Source of the DNA: Hypholoma sublateritium FD-334 SS-4
Lineage: Eukaryota > Basidiomycota > Agaricomycetes > Agaricales > Strophariaceae
Direction: 5' to 3'
NCBI GenBank assembly: GCA_000827495.1
Contig: KN817610.1
Coordinates: forward strand, 26,949 to 90,948
Length of the DNA stretch: 64,000 bases
Part shown: positions 10,326 to 23,500 of the stretch, piece by piece
Position numbering within the stretch: the first letter of the stretch is position 1
Layout: each line of letters begins with the position of its first letter
Program-made: the position numbers and the translations under genes
The notes under the pieces: model-generated
What the model saw: the letters and a program-made list of their open reading frames with translations, nothing else
Database searches by the model: none
Told to the model about the DNA's origin: nothing

Positions 10326-12080
10326 TCATGAAATCGTAAATACTTCTATTGATATTGAAAGTCCATTGATTTGATCCAAGCACGACAGTAGCCCTCGAAA
10401 ATATTCCTCGTATTCCCTGTCGAGTGTCTTGAATGCGCAGCCGTTCATAGAGGAAGTGCTGGGTAATTCAAAGGAAACATGGATCCCAATATCCAGCGAG
10501 ATTTGGCTGCAACCAGAGTATTTCTCGAGGGTTTGGACCAATGATGGGTGAAACATGTGGCAATACAGTTGATCCAGTCCGCTATGGGACGATTCAACGG
10601 GATTGAAGTACTCGAGCTCGATGGTAATGCAAATGATCAAAATTGGGGGAATATGGTCGGTGGGCAAAAGATTGGATATCTTCAGAAAGGGGGATTGTTG
10701 AAGCTCCCAAGAATGAAAGCTGCCGTCTTCGTGTACCATTATTCCATCCGTAAGAGAAATTTCAAAAATCTGCAAACTGAGGAATGTACTTAGGGAATAG
10801 CAATGGGTATTTCCACCATGGGTAGGTGGGTGTCTGTGGGTATGTCTATACATTTGAGGCTGTATTAAGCTTATATATTAAGAAAATATGATTCAACATC
10901 ACATTAAACTACAATGCTCTGTGCAAATGCTATTTAACATGCATAGGTGACAGGGTGAGTGTAATTAAGCACTACTACATGTTTATTTCTATATTTTGCA
11001 AAAAATATCCATGGGTATCTGTGGGTCATGGGTACTGGGAGAGTGACCCACACCCATACCCACAGACACCCATACCCATGACCCACGTGGGTATGGCTGA
11101 CCCATGCTATTCCCTAAATGTACTGTAGTCGATGTCACTGCGGTCGATCCATTCAGAGTCTGCGTATGGTAAATCAGGAAAATGTCACGCCATGAGGTAG
11201 GGAGAACCTCACCGTCAATAGTGATAAGAATTAGACGGACAATTGATTTACCGAGTCTCTCCAACACTTTTAACGCTTCGGAATCATTGACTCTCAATTG
11301 TACCGTTTCTAGTGACGGGAAATCGGCCTGAGTAGAGTCCAAGATAGAGTCAAATAGTGACGGAGACACCTCCACCTCAAGGTACTTGAGATTCTGTAAT
11401 GGGAGCACGGTCCGAGACGATTTTGTGACCATTTTCGACAGAGTGAAGTGAACCCGACAAAGAAGGAGACGAGTGATGGCTGAAGACAATACAAGGGAGC
11501 TCGGTACATCCCATATATTTGTCAGGGAGAGTGTATCCAGAGATGGGCTTTGACATATATCGCATAACAGGCACACCAAAGAGGGATCCAGGAGAGTGAA
11601 AGGAAGCGCGAAATTGAGGCCCTCAGAATCAGACTCGGAGTCATTTGCTGTCTCAATGGACAGTGTGTATTTCGGATTGTTGTGTGCGATGGACCCATAT
11701 CTGAGAAATATGCTGTTGAGAATGGCGGCGATAGCTTGGCTGTTGGATGGATCGGATCGCAGCTTTCTGTTATCGGCTTTCCCAAGTTCAAGAATCACGG
11801 ATCGCACATGTTGTGCAGTCCCTTCATTTTCTCGCCACAGGTCAGTGTCGAGTATTCCAGCTAAAGCTTGGATCCTAGCAGAATCCATTAATTGAGTACC
11901 TACGGTTATCTCGTAGAAGCGTGTTTTGTTGACTCGATGCCGGAAACTAGGCGAAATGAGAGTTATGTTGGACAATGCGGAGCCGCCGGGCCATTCGTCA
12001 CTGAGGGTAGCTTCATGGATGATGTTGTCTAAGATGTTTTCGATCAATTCGAGCGGTATATTCCTTTTGTTTTGAGGCAT
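10326..12080 (-). pseudogene. F-box-like protein gene, copy A, split by a MITE
   Basis: Exon 1 runs 12080-11213 and exon 2 from 11159 to the stop at 10326, with a 53-bp intron (donor GTGAGG, acceptor GCAG). The intron position matches that of the paralogues at 45.7, 51.9 and 58.5 kb. Exon 2 is interrupted at 11116-10791 by a 326-bp MITE plus a duplicated 8-bp target. Without the insertion the frame is 456 codons, the same size as copies B and C. With it, the correct frame reads straight into TAG (11109-11107) in the element's terminal repeat. The N-terminus (about residues 8-50) has the basidiomycete F-box pattern, beginning with IPLELIENILDNII. The rest is a divergent Leu-rich region. The family role would be substrate choice in SCF ubiquitin ligases (inferred). 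Splicing out the MITE cannot be excluded from sequence. Confidence 0.8.
10783..11124. mobile_element. hAT-like non-autonomous element (MITE) with 8-bp target duplication
   Basis: The element is 10791-11116 (326 bp). Target duplications AATGTACT lie at 10783-10790 and 11117-11124. The terminal inverted repeats begin TAGGGAATAGC and extend into ATGGGT at both ends with one gap. Subterminal regions are full of CCCATACCCA/TGGGTA words in opposite orientations. An 8-bp duplication and a TA-starting short inverted repeat fit the hAT superfamily. There is no transposase coding capacity. The empty site can be read directly from paralogues B, C and D, where the flanking exon is continuous. Confidence 0.88.
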
Positions 12081-15000
12081 GTCTGGTAGGGAAAGAGAAA
12101 ATGTGGATGGGTGGAAGATGAGAGATGTATGGTTCCAACATTTTTAACACACAACATGTGCGCCAGACATGTGATTAGTAACAATTTGGCGCACGAACTC
12201 ACAAGTTATTAATAGAACAATTACGTCCAATATGTGATCCTTTGGTCTAACTAGAGCCGAGATTACGAGCGGGGGTGCAGGCTGTGTCCACATGTATAGA
12301 GCATCGTGTATGCGACACGCGTAGGGCGGACATAAAATGATAACAGACACGGGTCTAACGTTTAACATTAACGAACGATACCACAGACCCGGACGATCAC
12401 CGCACGCTGTGCTCTCTACGGCTTATCTGTAAGTCAAACGTGCTTGGTGTTCGAAGATTGAAAGCTCTCAAGACTGCCTAGGATTTTGTCCGGATTCTAA
12501 AGACGCTAGAGCCTTCTACGCCCAATCCACGCTATTCTCGTCAACTGAAGGGCTAGCTCATCGCGAACAAATCGCGAAGCTGCATCTGAGAAAAATTATC
12601 CCCGTTCCGGAAGAACCACCTGAACTAGGCGTACACCAAGGTAAGTGTGCGCCGCTTCCCTATCTTCTGCGTGCTCCTCGTACGCACCCTGCTTGGTTGT
12701 AATTCTTTGATTTGTGTTGCCCGTCAGCGCGTGGACGCGCCTTCGCGGTCTTGCACTCCCCGTGGCATCGACCCGCGCTGGTCGTCTGAAAGCACGTCAA
12801 TTCCCCGCGATAGCTGTTCGAGATCCCTCAAATAGTCCGGGAATAACACGTGGAGCACCATCACTTGAAATGCGGAAGGTGCAAAATAAAAGCATTAGCG
12901 CCCATGGAACTTACGTCCCTCGGTGCGTCACAGCCCACATATGACCAGACTATAATACGGTTACTTTGAATCACGTAGTATAGTGTGATTCCACCCCTGC
13001 AATGCCTTAGAGGACTTTAAGGCTTGTTCTGGGGTCACGATGAATCATTCCCACCGCGACTTCCTCGCGAATGCAGAACAAACCCTGACTAACCGATCTC
13101 TCCGCGAAAATAGAGTCATTCACCCAGATCAAGTGTACTGCAGAAACGTGGAAGCAGCGCTGATTGCGTTGGTTGACCCAATCCCGGTAATGTCGCGCAG
13201 ATCCTCCATGCGTATTATGCTGTCATCATGTCACGGGGTTCTTCGAATTATAGCGTACTGGGTCCCACTGCAGGCAACGTCCCCCAGCCCTACTTGTATT
13301 GAGTCAGCGTTCAGATTCAACTAGGACAAAGAATGAGAGGTTTCAGCGACGTAACTGATATGTTCGTGCTGTTAATACTCAAAAATCCAGTGAAGTAATC
13401 CGAATTTTGTACTCAGCATTCAACGCTCCGAGGATCAATACCATTCTTCAGATTTCGATTGAAAATCTCCGTCAAGAGCGCCATAAGCTTCTTACGAGTA
13501 TGACAAGTTTGAGAAGATAAATTGTATACACATGCTTCACGGGCGATAAGGGAGTACATGGCCCACTCTAGAAGATATCCAATACAGCATACCTTCTCTG
13601 AAGCCTTTGTGGGGACACCGATTTCCCAGCTCAATGCTCCGCCCCGCCCCGTCTCGACGATGTTCAAATCAACGTCGAATATTAATGTGATTATTCATAA
13701 TCATTCCATTGAAAATTGAAACTACCGACGCCGTGCATTAACATGACGTATGGTAGTACTCGCCTTCAAATATTATTATACCGGCGACCAGAGCAATTGC
13801 AGATTCTGGTGTGCGGATTCTGCCTGAATCACAGCTGGTGCTCTCCCGAATTGAAAACCTTCACAGTGATACAGCATACTGCATCGACGCCTCTACCCTG
13901 AGGCACCTCCCCAGACATTCAATGACATGGTACCATCCCCATATCCACAGTTTCTTCTCTAGCCTGATTCTCATCGCCGGTTTGAATCGTAAAGATATCA
14001 GCACTACTCAGCTCACCATCACGAGGTTGTTCTACCGCGTGAAAGCTAGGAGGGAGCTATTCTTGCCGGTTCCAATAAGCATAGTTTATCAGGCTAGTTT
14101 CAAGGACACTTCTCTGTATCTCGCTATCGTGAAGAATACGGGGCTTCTATGTTCTGACAACTCTGCGTAGCTTCTAATGATGGCCGAGATGTTTGTTTCT
14201 CAGTTAGCAGAACAGAACGTGAGGATGAAGCATCATATGATATGTCTGGGACCAATGAGCAAGATAGCTTGAGTAGAGTAAGAAACTAGCTATAGGCTCT
14301 TCAGCGACGGCAGTGCATCCTATAAATATATGAATCCAGTCTATCAGGTCGGGAACGGCAGGCCCTGACCATCGAATGGAGGCCATCGCGCAAGATTTGC
14401 AGACAGTGCATGTCATTGCTCGCCAACAATCCCGCGGATATAGGCTTATACGATCTTTGCCCATCCGCACCGAATCGTCTGTACCCAACCGGAAGGCCAA
14501 TGGCATTACTTATTGCAATCAAATGCGCCGTGTCCCAGCGACTATGTTTAACGCAACAAAAACGCTATATAATCCGTGCTTCTATCTTTATCTCTCGCAT
14601 AAACTATAAATATAACGGTGTATATGGGCTGCCCCACCGTGCAGCGAAGCTGATCGAGCGATAACAGCGACCCTCGAAACTGAATGACACGATAGGCGTG
14701 TGTACACCGTGTAGATTTAATCAGAGCTGCGCGGTTAGGTGCGCAATCACCGGGAGAACGGTTTATGCTTTCTGTAGCATGTACGACGTCGCGCAGACGA
14801 GCCATTGACCTACTAGCACGAGAAGTTTCATCATAGTTTCATCATTGGCGTAGACGTATTTACTGGACATCATGGTACATTGTACTCGTGCCAATCTAAA
14901 CTGGCCACGATGTGCTGTGCGCACTGACGGATATTCGTGCGTCACGACCGAGGGTGTAAAGGAAACTTAGATCGCGTATTCCTTAAATTTGGCCACCTGA

Positions 15001-16289
15001 CGTCGGTCGCTCCTAACATTGATTCGCCGACAAGATCGCCCGCGCTTCTCTTGCTATGTAGGCTGTGCAGCCGCATCTCCCACGCGCATACGCATCAGCA
15101 TCGCGCACAAGCCGATGCATTGCGTATATTCGAGGTCATGAGAAATGCTAGCACACTCAAAGCGATTGGAGCACGGAAGACGTTGATGAGCAGAAGAAGC
15201 GCCCAGTCATCAATTCCCGCTTCAATGGATCAATGCGGTGGCCCATTCAAAGCGCGATGTGGTATAAACGAAATGAACAGCGAAGAACTACCTAATGCGA
15301 TGCGACATAGAACCTGATGACACGAGAACCATAGAGAGAAAGACGAGGAACAATAGAATGAAGGCGAAGGCGAATGTATATGTATGCAGGGAATGAGCTA
15401 CCTGTAATTGCGAAGAGAATCTGTGGTATATGTGTCCATGCGAAAGGAGATGCGCGTGTGCGTGTGCGTCGGAAAGCGGTGCCGGCGCGCCGTCTGGCGC
15501 CCGGGGGGGGAATGTCCATGAATTCCGGAAGGGAAGGTGAATGCAAATTGGGATGGAAATAGCGCCTTGTGATCAGCATGAAGGCCGCGGAGTAGACTAT
15601 CGGGAGACAGAGCGAGTGTCGATCAGGGTGTGCCGGGGCTATTAAGAGAGCGAGTTCGGGGGATGCGTGGGTCGGGGTTGGGAAGACTGATAAGCGGGGA
15701 TAGATGACGCAAATGGGAAATAATTAAAGGCGAACGCGTATGAATTGGAGGCATAGAGAGGCGGGCACGTGAGGCGGGCATAAGGTCTGCTGGCCCGATT
15801 GCGAAGGCGAAGGCGCGAAGAGGAAGCGCGCGAAGGGGAAAGTTGGGTTAACTATATCATATCAATCAGACGGCGAGCGCGGAAAACAGGGGACAACAGC
15901 CGGCCGACATACCGTCCCCGTTATGTCCATGCGCTGCCTGAATTGAGTTTGTTGTGCGGCGACGGCGCGCGACGATAAGGTGCATGCGAGGGAAGGCGAA
16001 ATGTCGGCGGATTCGGTGCGCGTGCTGACTGAGCACGCAGCCCCCGTGCCCCAAATAAGATGCCGCCACGAGACCAGTCAGCGCAGGAAGCAAAGAGACG
16101 GCTGGCGATGAGCGGAATCACCGAGAACGTTGAATATAGCGGCCGAGACGAAGACGCATGAAGCGAGCGATGCGTGCGCTGGTGCGTTGCAAGGGAGAAG
16201 AAATGGTGATCCGGGTGCAGACGTGGGGTGCGGGGTAGCATGAGAACGTGAAAACCGGCGGCGCGCCGCACGCGCGCACGTGAACCTGC
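12081..16289. other. Long intergenic region without supported genes
   Basis: Only short open frames on both strands, with no domain, no coherent intron set and no tRNA. A minus-strand open stretch at 13413-13667 and a plus-strand one at 13811-14170 look slightly protein-like but cannot be extended. From ~15,400 to 16,290 the sequence becomes more GC-rich and polypurine on the plus strand, ahead of the Zn2Cys6 gene's 3' end. Confidence 0.5.
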
Positions 16290-17583
16290 CTACGCGCTAG
16301 CGCCCGCGCGCGCTGTGGAACGCGCCCAGGCGCTCGCGCTCATCGTCGCGGCTCTCCTGCCGCCGGTACACGCTGCGCCCGAACCCGGACCCGCCTCGAT
16401 CGCCCCCCGCGCCACCACCGCTCCCGCCTGCGCTCGGGCTCCCCGCCGGCGCGTCGTACTCGTACCCCTCGCCCCCGCCCCCGCTGCCGCCACCACCCAT
16501 GCTGCCACTTGCAGCACCGCCGCCGCCGCCGCCGCCTCCGTAGAACTCGCCGGGCCTTCTTCCGCCGTGGGGCGCAGACGCTCGCCCGGGATGAGCGTCT
16601 GCGCGGGGCAGTTTTTTGGCTGCGCGGGCGGCTGTGCGGGCGGCGCGGGCATGCCAGACGGCAGCGATGGTGGCGCAGGCGCGGGGGGTGCGGGGTCGGG
16701 GTGGTAGGGTGCCGTGATGGCCGAGAGCGAGCTCTTGCCGCTGCTGTGCTGTGCCTGAGGACCGTCACCGCTGACGCGGTGGCGGCTTGTGGTTGAAGCG
16801 GCGAGAACGGGCGAGGCCGCGGGCGCGCCAGAGGTAGAGGAGACGGGTTGCGGCGCGCGCCCGGGCGATTGCGGGCCCTCTGTCTTCAGGTAGCGCTGCG
16901 CGCCGGACGATGAGGCACCAGGTGTGCTTTCCATCGTGTACGCTGACATCAAGGGAGGATACGCAGCAGGGCCTGCGTAGCTGTCGCTAAAGTACTGCGG
17001 CATCATTGGTGACGACGCAGCCGGCGGCATGGTGTGGGCAGGAAGAAGACGCTGAACGACGCGCTCCAGCTGGTCGTAGCGCAGCTTCAGCGTGTCGAGC
17101 TGCCCGCGGAGCGCGTCGAACTCGGCCTTGGTAGCATATTTCTCGCTGTCGGCGCGTCAGCGACAGCGCGCAGAGAAAACAGGGGACTTACACGGGTTCA
17201 ATAGAATGCCACTGACACGCGCTTTCCTCGCCACGACGCTTGCATGGCGTGCATGGGTGGTTCCTGTCGCACTTTATCTTGCGGCGCTTGCATTCTGGCG
17301 ATGACGGTTAGGGAGACGCGCATCACAAGTCGGGAGCATTACCGGTACAACTGAGCGCTTGCCGACGCCTCTTCTTCTTGGGTGGTCCACGCTGGTCGGC
17401 ATCGTCGGCGTCCGAGTCGTACTGGTCCTGCTCGACGGTCATGGGGGGCAACGGGTACGGGTATGCGCCAAACGGGGCAGGGTCGGCAGTGTTCGGAAGG
17501 TACAGCTGGCGAATGGGCGGCAGGGTGTGTGGCGACTCGCGCCGACGGCGCTTTCGATCTGGGGGAGACGCGGGAGCGTCCAT
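16290..17583 (-). CDS. Zn2Cys6 (fungal binuclear zinc cluster) transcription factor, three exons
   Basis: Exons: 17583-17343, 17294-17192, 17145-16290; introns 48 and 46 bp. The sum is 1200 nt (399 aa). The zinc cluster CX2CX6CX5CX2CX8C (Cys79, 82, 89, 95, 98, 107) is complete only after intron 1 is removed, since the intron falls inside the second codon after Cys79. A basic stretch (PPKKKRRRQ) precedes it and may be part of the DNA-binding surface or a nuclear signal. A short heptad-like linker (about residues 116-145) follows, as in dimerising Gal4-type factors. The rest is Pro/Ser/Ala-rich and no middle homology domain is visible. The last ~90 residues are Ala-rich in the chosen frame. The +1 frame there gives a Gly-rich tail with acidic/basic end and a stop at 16297, which looks more natural, so a frameshift or missed splice is possible. 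The target genes are unknown. Confidence 0.82.
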
Positions 17584-20500
17584 GGCGCGGGGGCATGCGA
17601 CGAACCTTTTTCCGGGAACGGATGGCCGGGCTCTTATACTAGTGTCAGCGCTAGAATATCCGGGCCAGCAGGATCGAACACGCCGTAAGCCCGGTGATAC
17701 ACAGTGCCCCTTGGCGCTCCCGCCCTCCGGCCCTCCGACTTGCCCGTCCTCCGCCCGCCCCGCCCACCGCCCAGCGCTCTCACCGCCGCGCCCCGTCGTC
17801 GCCGCCCAGCGCACAGCGCACGGAGAAACACAGGCCCAACAACGCCCAAAATAGCCCACCTCCGTGCTATATCCGGCATCACCTGCTCGCAGCCACCAGC
17901 CGCGCATCTCGCTTCGCGCCAGATCTGGCGGGGAAATCCATATGCGCGGTGGCGTATGCACGCACGCTGATCCGGCCCCTGCTCACTGCGCGCAGCGGCA
18001 CGCATGCGCAAGGCCCTGCGCACCGGCACGCGGCGGCCTGCCCGCCCCCGCGTGCACGTCCCCCCCGGTGGCGCCAGAGTGCGTCAGTCGCCAGTCTATT
18101 TCCGCGCACCGGAGCAGAGCAGTGGCCCCGCTGGGCGACGTTGTTGTTAGGGGAGCTCTGTCAAATATATGTCCGGCCTGACGTCCGCGCATTTGTTGTT
18201 GAATTCTGGCCCACGCCGCGCTCGACCCACCGCGCTCGCCATCTGCCTATACCGGGCCATCGATGAAACACACGCGCACCCCAGCCTGCCCAGCTAATTA
18301 AGCGCTGCCCCCTCTGGATCTCCCGGGTTGATCTGGCGTGGCGCGCTCAGCCACAGCGCGCGCAACGTCATCCCCGCACACGCACCCAGCACGAGCCCAA
18401 GACCCGGCCAGCCGACTCGCTACCCAGCCTAGCACGCCCGTCATCATTAGCTCGCAGCCCATCCCGTGCGGGGTATAGCCGCTGAGCTACGCTTATTGCG
18501 CCACCGCGCACTACGCGAGCTAAAAGAGCGTAGTGCGCGACGGACGCCGCTGTCTGCCAGCGCCATCGCCGATCCGCGTCCTCTGTTGTCTATGCACCAC
18601 TCTGCCAGCCTTATCTCCGTGCGTCACGTATCGCCCACCTGCCTGCAGGCTGGGGGCGATGCTAGGCACCACTTGGACACCGCTGATATGTATTCAAATC
18701 ACTGTGCGAGGCAGCCCGCCGCCGCGCCGCCGAACCGCGGCGGCGCGGCCCGACGGCGCCCCGTCCAGCTGCGTCGGTGTCGTTGAAGGGGGCTGCTAAA
18801 ACGCTGCGTGTACAGCGGGAACGGACGGGTATGGTGGACAACCGGAGACAACTATGACGTATGGACAGGTACGCATAGCCCTCAATGGCGCGCACGATGC
18901 TCATCCTGACTCCTGAGCGTGCCGCGGCGCTTACGGGACATTCACCCTGCCCAACAGTTCCTACGCTTTTACCAGACGCAAAGACCGCTGAATTTTGCCA
19001 TGCCTTCAGGTTTCCTCGTTCGACGCAGGGGAGGTTGGCGCGAGGCAGGCACCTGCAAGATAAGTACTTATATCCGTGTATGGCGCAGATGACATTGGCA
19101 GTGACAAGGTACGGACTGGTAGAGATCGACGGCTTGCGCAGGGTACGAATTGCATGATAAGTATCGCGGAAAGGACAATTAAAAACCACCGACTATAAAA
19201 ATGCAGCTGTCAGTGAATGGCGTAATCTTAGGTCAAAAAAGATAGAGAAACAGCATGATATTCGCAAATTATGTACCCAAATCTGATTAGACGCCCCATC
19301 CTGGATTTTCGAACAGACGTCATGCCCAGATCAGGACCTCGTAAGCCCATCTTCTCGTCCGCCCAGCCCGACGCCCCTACCAGAAAAGGAGAGCGCCGCT
19401 GCAGCGCGAAGCCGCACAGGGGGGGCGAGGTGACTGTAAGAAAAAAACCCACAAACACGCGAGCGCCGCTTATATTCGCCGCGTGCGTGGTCCGTGCGCT
19501 GCGTGGGAAACACGTGGCGGTATATAAGGCAGCCCTCGCCTGCCCGAAGCCGCTTGAAAGTTCACCTGCTTGCAGATATTTGAGTTGCGCGCCGGCCCGC
19601 GAGGGCACGCAGGCGCGGGACTTGATTTTTCGGCAGGGAGAGCGACGCTCTTTCACCCAAGATCGCGTTGGCACAGTGAAGGCCAACAGCGGCCCGTATG
19701 AAAGATACATACTTTACTGTACTGTACTTATTTTGGGCTGAATACAATTTGCTTCGCGTTTATGGAGCATCAGAATATGCGGTTCAGCTTCGTCCGTTGT
19801 TCGTGTGATTTGCGGGGAGGATCTGGGACGTTCACGCGCGGTATACATTTCATGGAAGCGGATTGCCGCTTCCCTTGTTGTTTACTTTTTCCACGTCGTT
19901 GCCTGTGCCGCCCCGCCGGCGGAAGCTTCTGCTGATTCGTGAGATACGCCTATCGGCTGTTCTAAAATTTCTTTGCCTGAGGCACCTGTACCTACCGAAG
20001 TGATATTTTGTTCTTCCTGGGACTGCATAACGCGATGACGCCAGCCGCAATGGACGTCCTGCGGCCCGCCACAGCTCACTCCTGTTTCACGCCGCACTAA
20101 CTATGCATGTGCGCGCCTTTGAGCCTCATTAACATTGCTTGCCCACAGTGTCTGCATTTCGAAGTTTTGAATGGGACACACCGTATACAGCCGCGAGCTG
20201 TCAGCGTTCCATCAGTAGATCAGACGCATTCAACGCGTACCGTGACAAGTGTGCACTCGTCGGCCAAATATAGCGCACAGCACTGACACCGGCCGTAGGG
20301 CGAACATGAGGCTATCATCCCTGATATAGATATAGAACCCAGAACTCGGGGACCGCGGTGCTTGCGTCATATTTGTTTGAACGGACAAGCGGTTGTGTCC
20401 AGGATCATCACGAAAGCAACACGAAAGTAGATATAGTACAATCAATTCTCTTCCGGAAGTTACCAAACATGCTGAGCCTACCTCGTCGAGCGAAATTAAT

Positions 20501-23500
20501 GGTAATGCTCTGATGAGTCTATCTATTGTGAAAGAAATAATTGAACCATTGTGTCCGATGCCGACTAGTGATTTCTTCCCACTGGAAAAACAACTATCAT
20601 AATATTAACTTACCGTGCTTAATATTAATAGCCACGCAAAAAGCGAGAATACCCAGTGTTTCTGATCTAATCAGAACAACGCTGAAGGACTCCTGGAAGA
20701 ATGACATGATCCCTCAAATATTCCTGAGATTGTTTCAAACGGAGGCCAGAAGGGACCTAAAAATCGAGGTAAACGTTTACCTCCGACCAAGGAAAGCTGA
20801 TGTCGAAAGCTTGGCTCATCAAGAACTCGACATGCTGCCAATCGCTCCTGGACTTAATTAATTTCCACAGTATCGCATGGTTCTTGCTCAGATAATAAGA
20901 GGAACATATTCGACGTACTTACCATTCACGGCCTATTGTATAAGTAATTCAACTAAATCCCCATCCACTGCCGTCTACGCAGAGCAGCGTTTGTGCCAAG
21001 TTACTATTTAAATTTGCATAAGATGAAATTCTTCCAGACTCGAGGCTCGAGACTTCGAGTCCTAACTTTGATTGCACACGTTGATAACTCGGTATATCCG
21101 GAACAACAGGCTATACCTCGACAATCTTTACAATCACACCTCGAGCCATCTAGCGAAATGAAACTTCCGCAGTTAGGCTGCACCTGCGCCTACACAAATA
21201 CCGCCGTCGTATGTCCTCATCACCGACCTACAACGCGTACAACGGCGTTGATTAATCTGCCATGGCTGATTCCTGTACCCCCTGCCACACAGCCATACGC
21301 ATGCTAGCGACGAGCCGCGTAGACCTATTTCGGGCGCGTGGGACGAGAGAGCGGCGGTTGCTGCATTTCGTAAGTGGGTGTCTATGTATGGCCTGCGCCA
21401 CTGGAATATATTGCTGTTCGAGTCCATGAGCGTATGTTCATAACTATATGCACCTCGCCGATTCGGTGGATAAATCATACTTCATGATTGGACTGGCGAT
21501 GTGCGGCTATGGGAAATTGGAATGCATTCATTGCCAAGAGACGGCGAGGCTAAAGCGTGCCACCGGAATTGGATCCGTGGGTCCGCTCAGACAGGAGTCA
21601 GCGACTTACTGCGGATAACACAAGCAAGAATCCGAGAACCTATGACTGTTGAGTACGGCAAAAATGTGCATATTAAACTTTATTCCGAAATGAGAAAGGC
21701 AACGCCGCTTTCAGCGCTACTATTAGGCAGAGCAAAACAATTGTTGAAGATGATATACGCCGGGTATTTAATTTATTAGCCGCTCCGTTGTCGTAAGGGA
21801 TGTTCATAAACATTTGTCAAAGGTCGGCGACATTTAAATCCCAATGGAGCGCTTGGAACAATTGAATGCGTGAAATGCACTGCTCATGGTGGTTACTAGT
21901 ATATCCACAACTCCGCTATCTCGTTCCCAATTTTAATATGAAGTCATTTACTTTTCAAAGGATGCTCTGATGCTCTACTGCAAGTGACATGATTCCAATC
22001 GCATTAAATCCGTATAGTTCAATCTCAGGTAGACTTGTACGGAAGTGTCAAGGACTGGAACTTCCTGTACGCGAATACGATGTCAGAAAGGAGTCTCAGC
22101 TGCCACCTACACCGAATATATCCAAACTACCCGGGCCGTGAAACGCGAAGCCTTCGTGTACACGCGTATCCGGATGCCGCCCAGCTATTTTCGTGTTAGA
22201 ACGGGAGTAGCTCTGCTGTTTATCATTCCGAATGGGATTCAGTGTATATTCTCGTGACCACAGGCTACCTACTATGACGGCGCCTCTGCGGGGAATCAGT
22301 CACGCGCGAGCGCTAGACATATATTAATCTGGCGAGTGCTGCTAAGGTGCTGAGCTTCGGATCCTAGGGAAGATAGACAGATGACGGGATCCGTAATATT
22401 TCAGGAAAGATTTGAATGCATACGCCATCGCTGAATGCGTGGTCGGCATGCGCCTCGAGAGGCCAGGCCCAAAATATGAGCCCGAGGCAGCGGCGGGGCC
22501 GCGAATTCCTGGACTGTGACTCTAGCCAGACCCTGGCCCTACAATCTGGCGCAGAGCTTTCTATGAGACAATTGTACGTAAATATGACATTGCAAAGGTA
22601 TGTCAAGCTATGATCCTGTACGCCCGTGATTTTTAGTCAAGTTATACCTCGGTCATACCTGGATATCAGGTTGACGCTGATAAGATCCGCATTACCGTCT
22701 GGACTGTGCATACCCCACCTATGAAGCTGTGCGTTAGGCTTGCGTACCGTATATCTGTGTATATAAGCAACGAATACCCGAGAAAGGAGGGCCATTACTC
22801 AGACGTTGAACAAATAGGCTTCGATCGATGGCTCTGGATTGGCTGCGGAAGTCTAGAGATCTGTTTACTTTTTTTCTGACTTCAACACGTTCTCGCTACG
22901 TGCGCGCTTGTGCGCTTTCATGGCCAGCCAGATACACAAATATACAACCGATGCAGGGCGCATGTGCTGCTCTTATGTTCTATAGCCTTTCATCTGGAAA
23001 ATGGTCTGAGGATGCTGATACAGACGCTAGTGCTAAGGTCTTGCGCTTGCAATACATCGAGATCAAGCCACCTCTTCTATTCTTTATCGGAGAAGGGTGT
23101 ATTGACGGCCGCATGCAGATGATGTATTTAATGATCAGCAGCCGGATCTTTCGGGCGCATAAGTATGCTTGGTTTGAGATCAGATAGCTACTCACGTCCA
23201 AGCTCAGAGCGCAAAGCTATAATGATACAACGGATGCTTACTCGGGTGTACGCCGCTGCGGATGCAAATCAGATAAACTTGAATTGAAAATGCCTCCAGT
23301 AGGGTGTCCTAGCTGCGGTACCGAAAGGCGCGCATGAGATCAGCGCGCGTGATGCGCGGTGCATTGTGGTATACCTCCTCGAGCAAGTAGCTACATGTAC
23401 GTATACTTTCCCTATCTTGATTGAAGGACCGAGCGCCTTGCCATGCTGCGGTCCAGTTGCGGTGTCCTTGTTTTTAAAATTTAGGGCAGCTACTGAGATG

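Noticed and set aside
18440..18540. tRNA-like TAGCTCAGCGG word on the minus strand
   Set aside because: No T arm, acceptor stem or sensible anticodon stem can be formed around it.
19271..19741. 156-codon plus-strand frame overlapped by a 160-codon minus-strand frame
   Set aside because: Mutually shadowing frames with no domain or introns; chance is the simplest explanation.
20393..20861. Pair of plus-strand open stretches that might be one spliced gene
   Set aside because: No donor/acceptor pair joins them in frame and no homology is recognisable.
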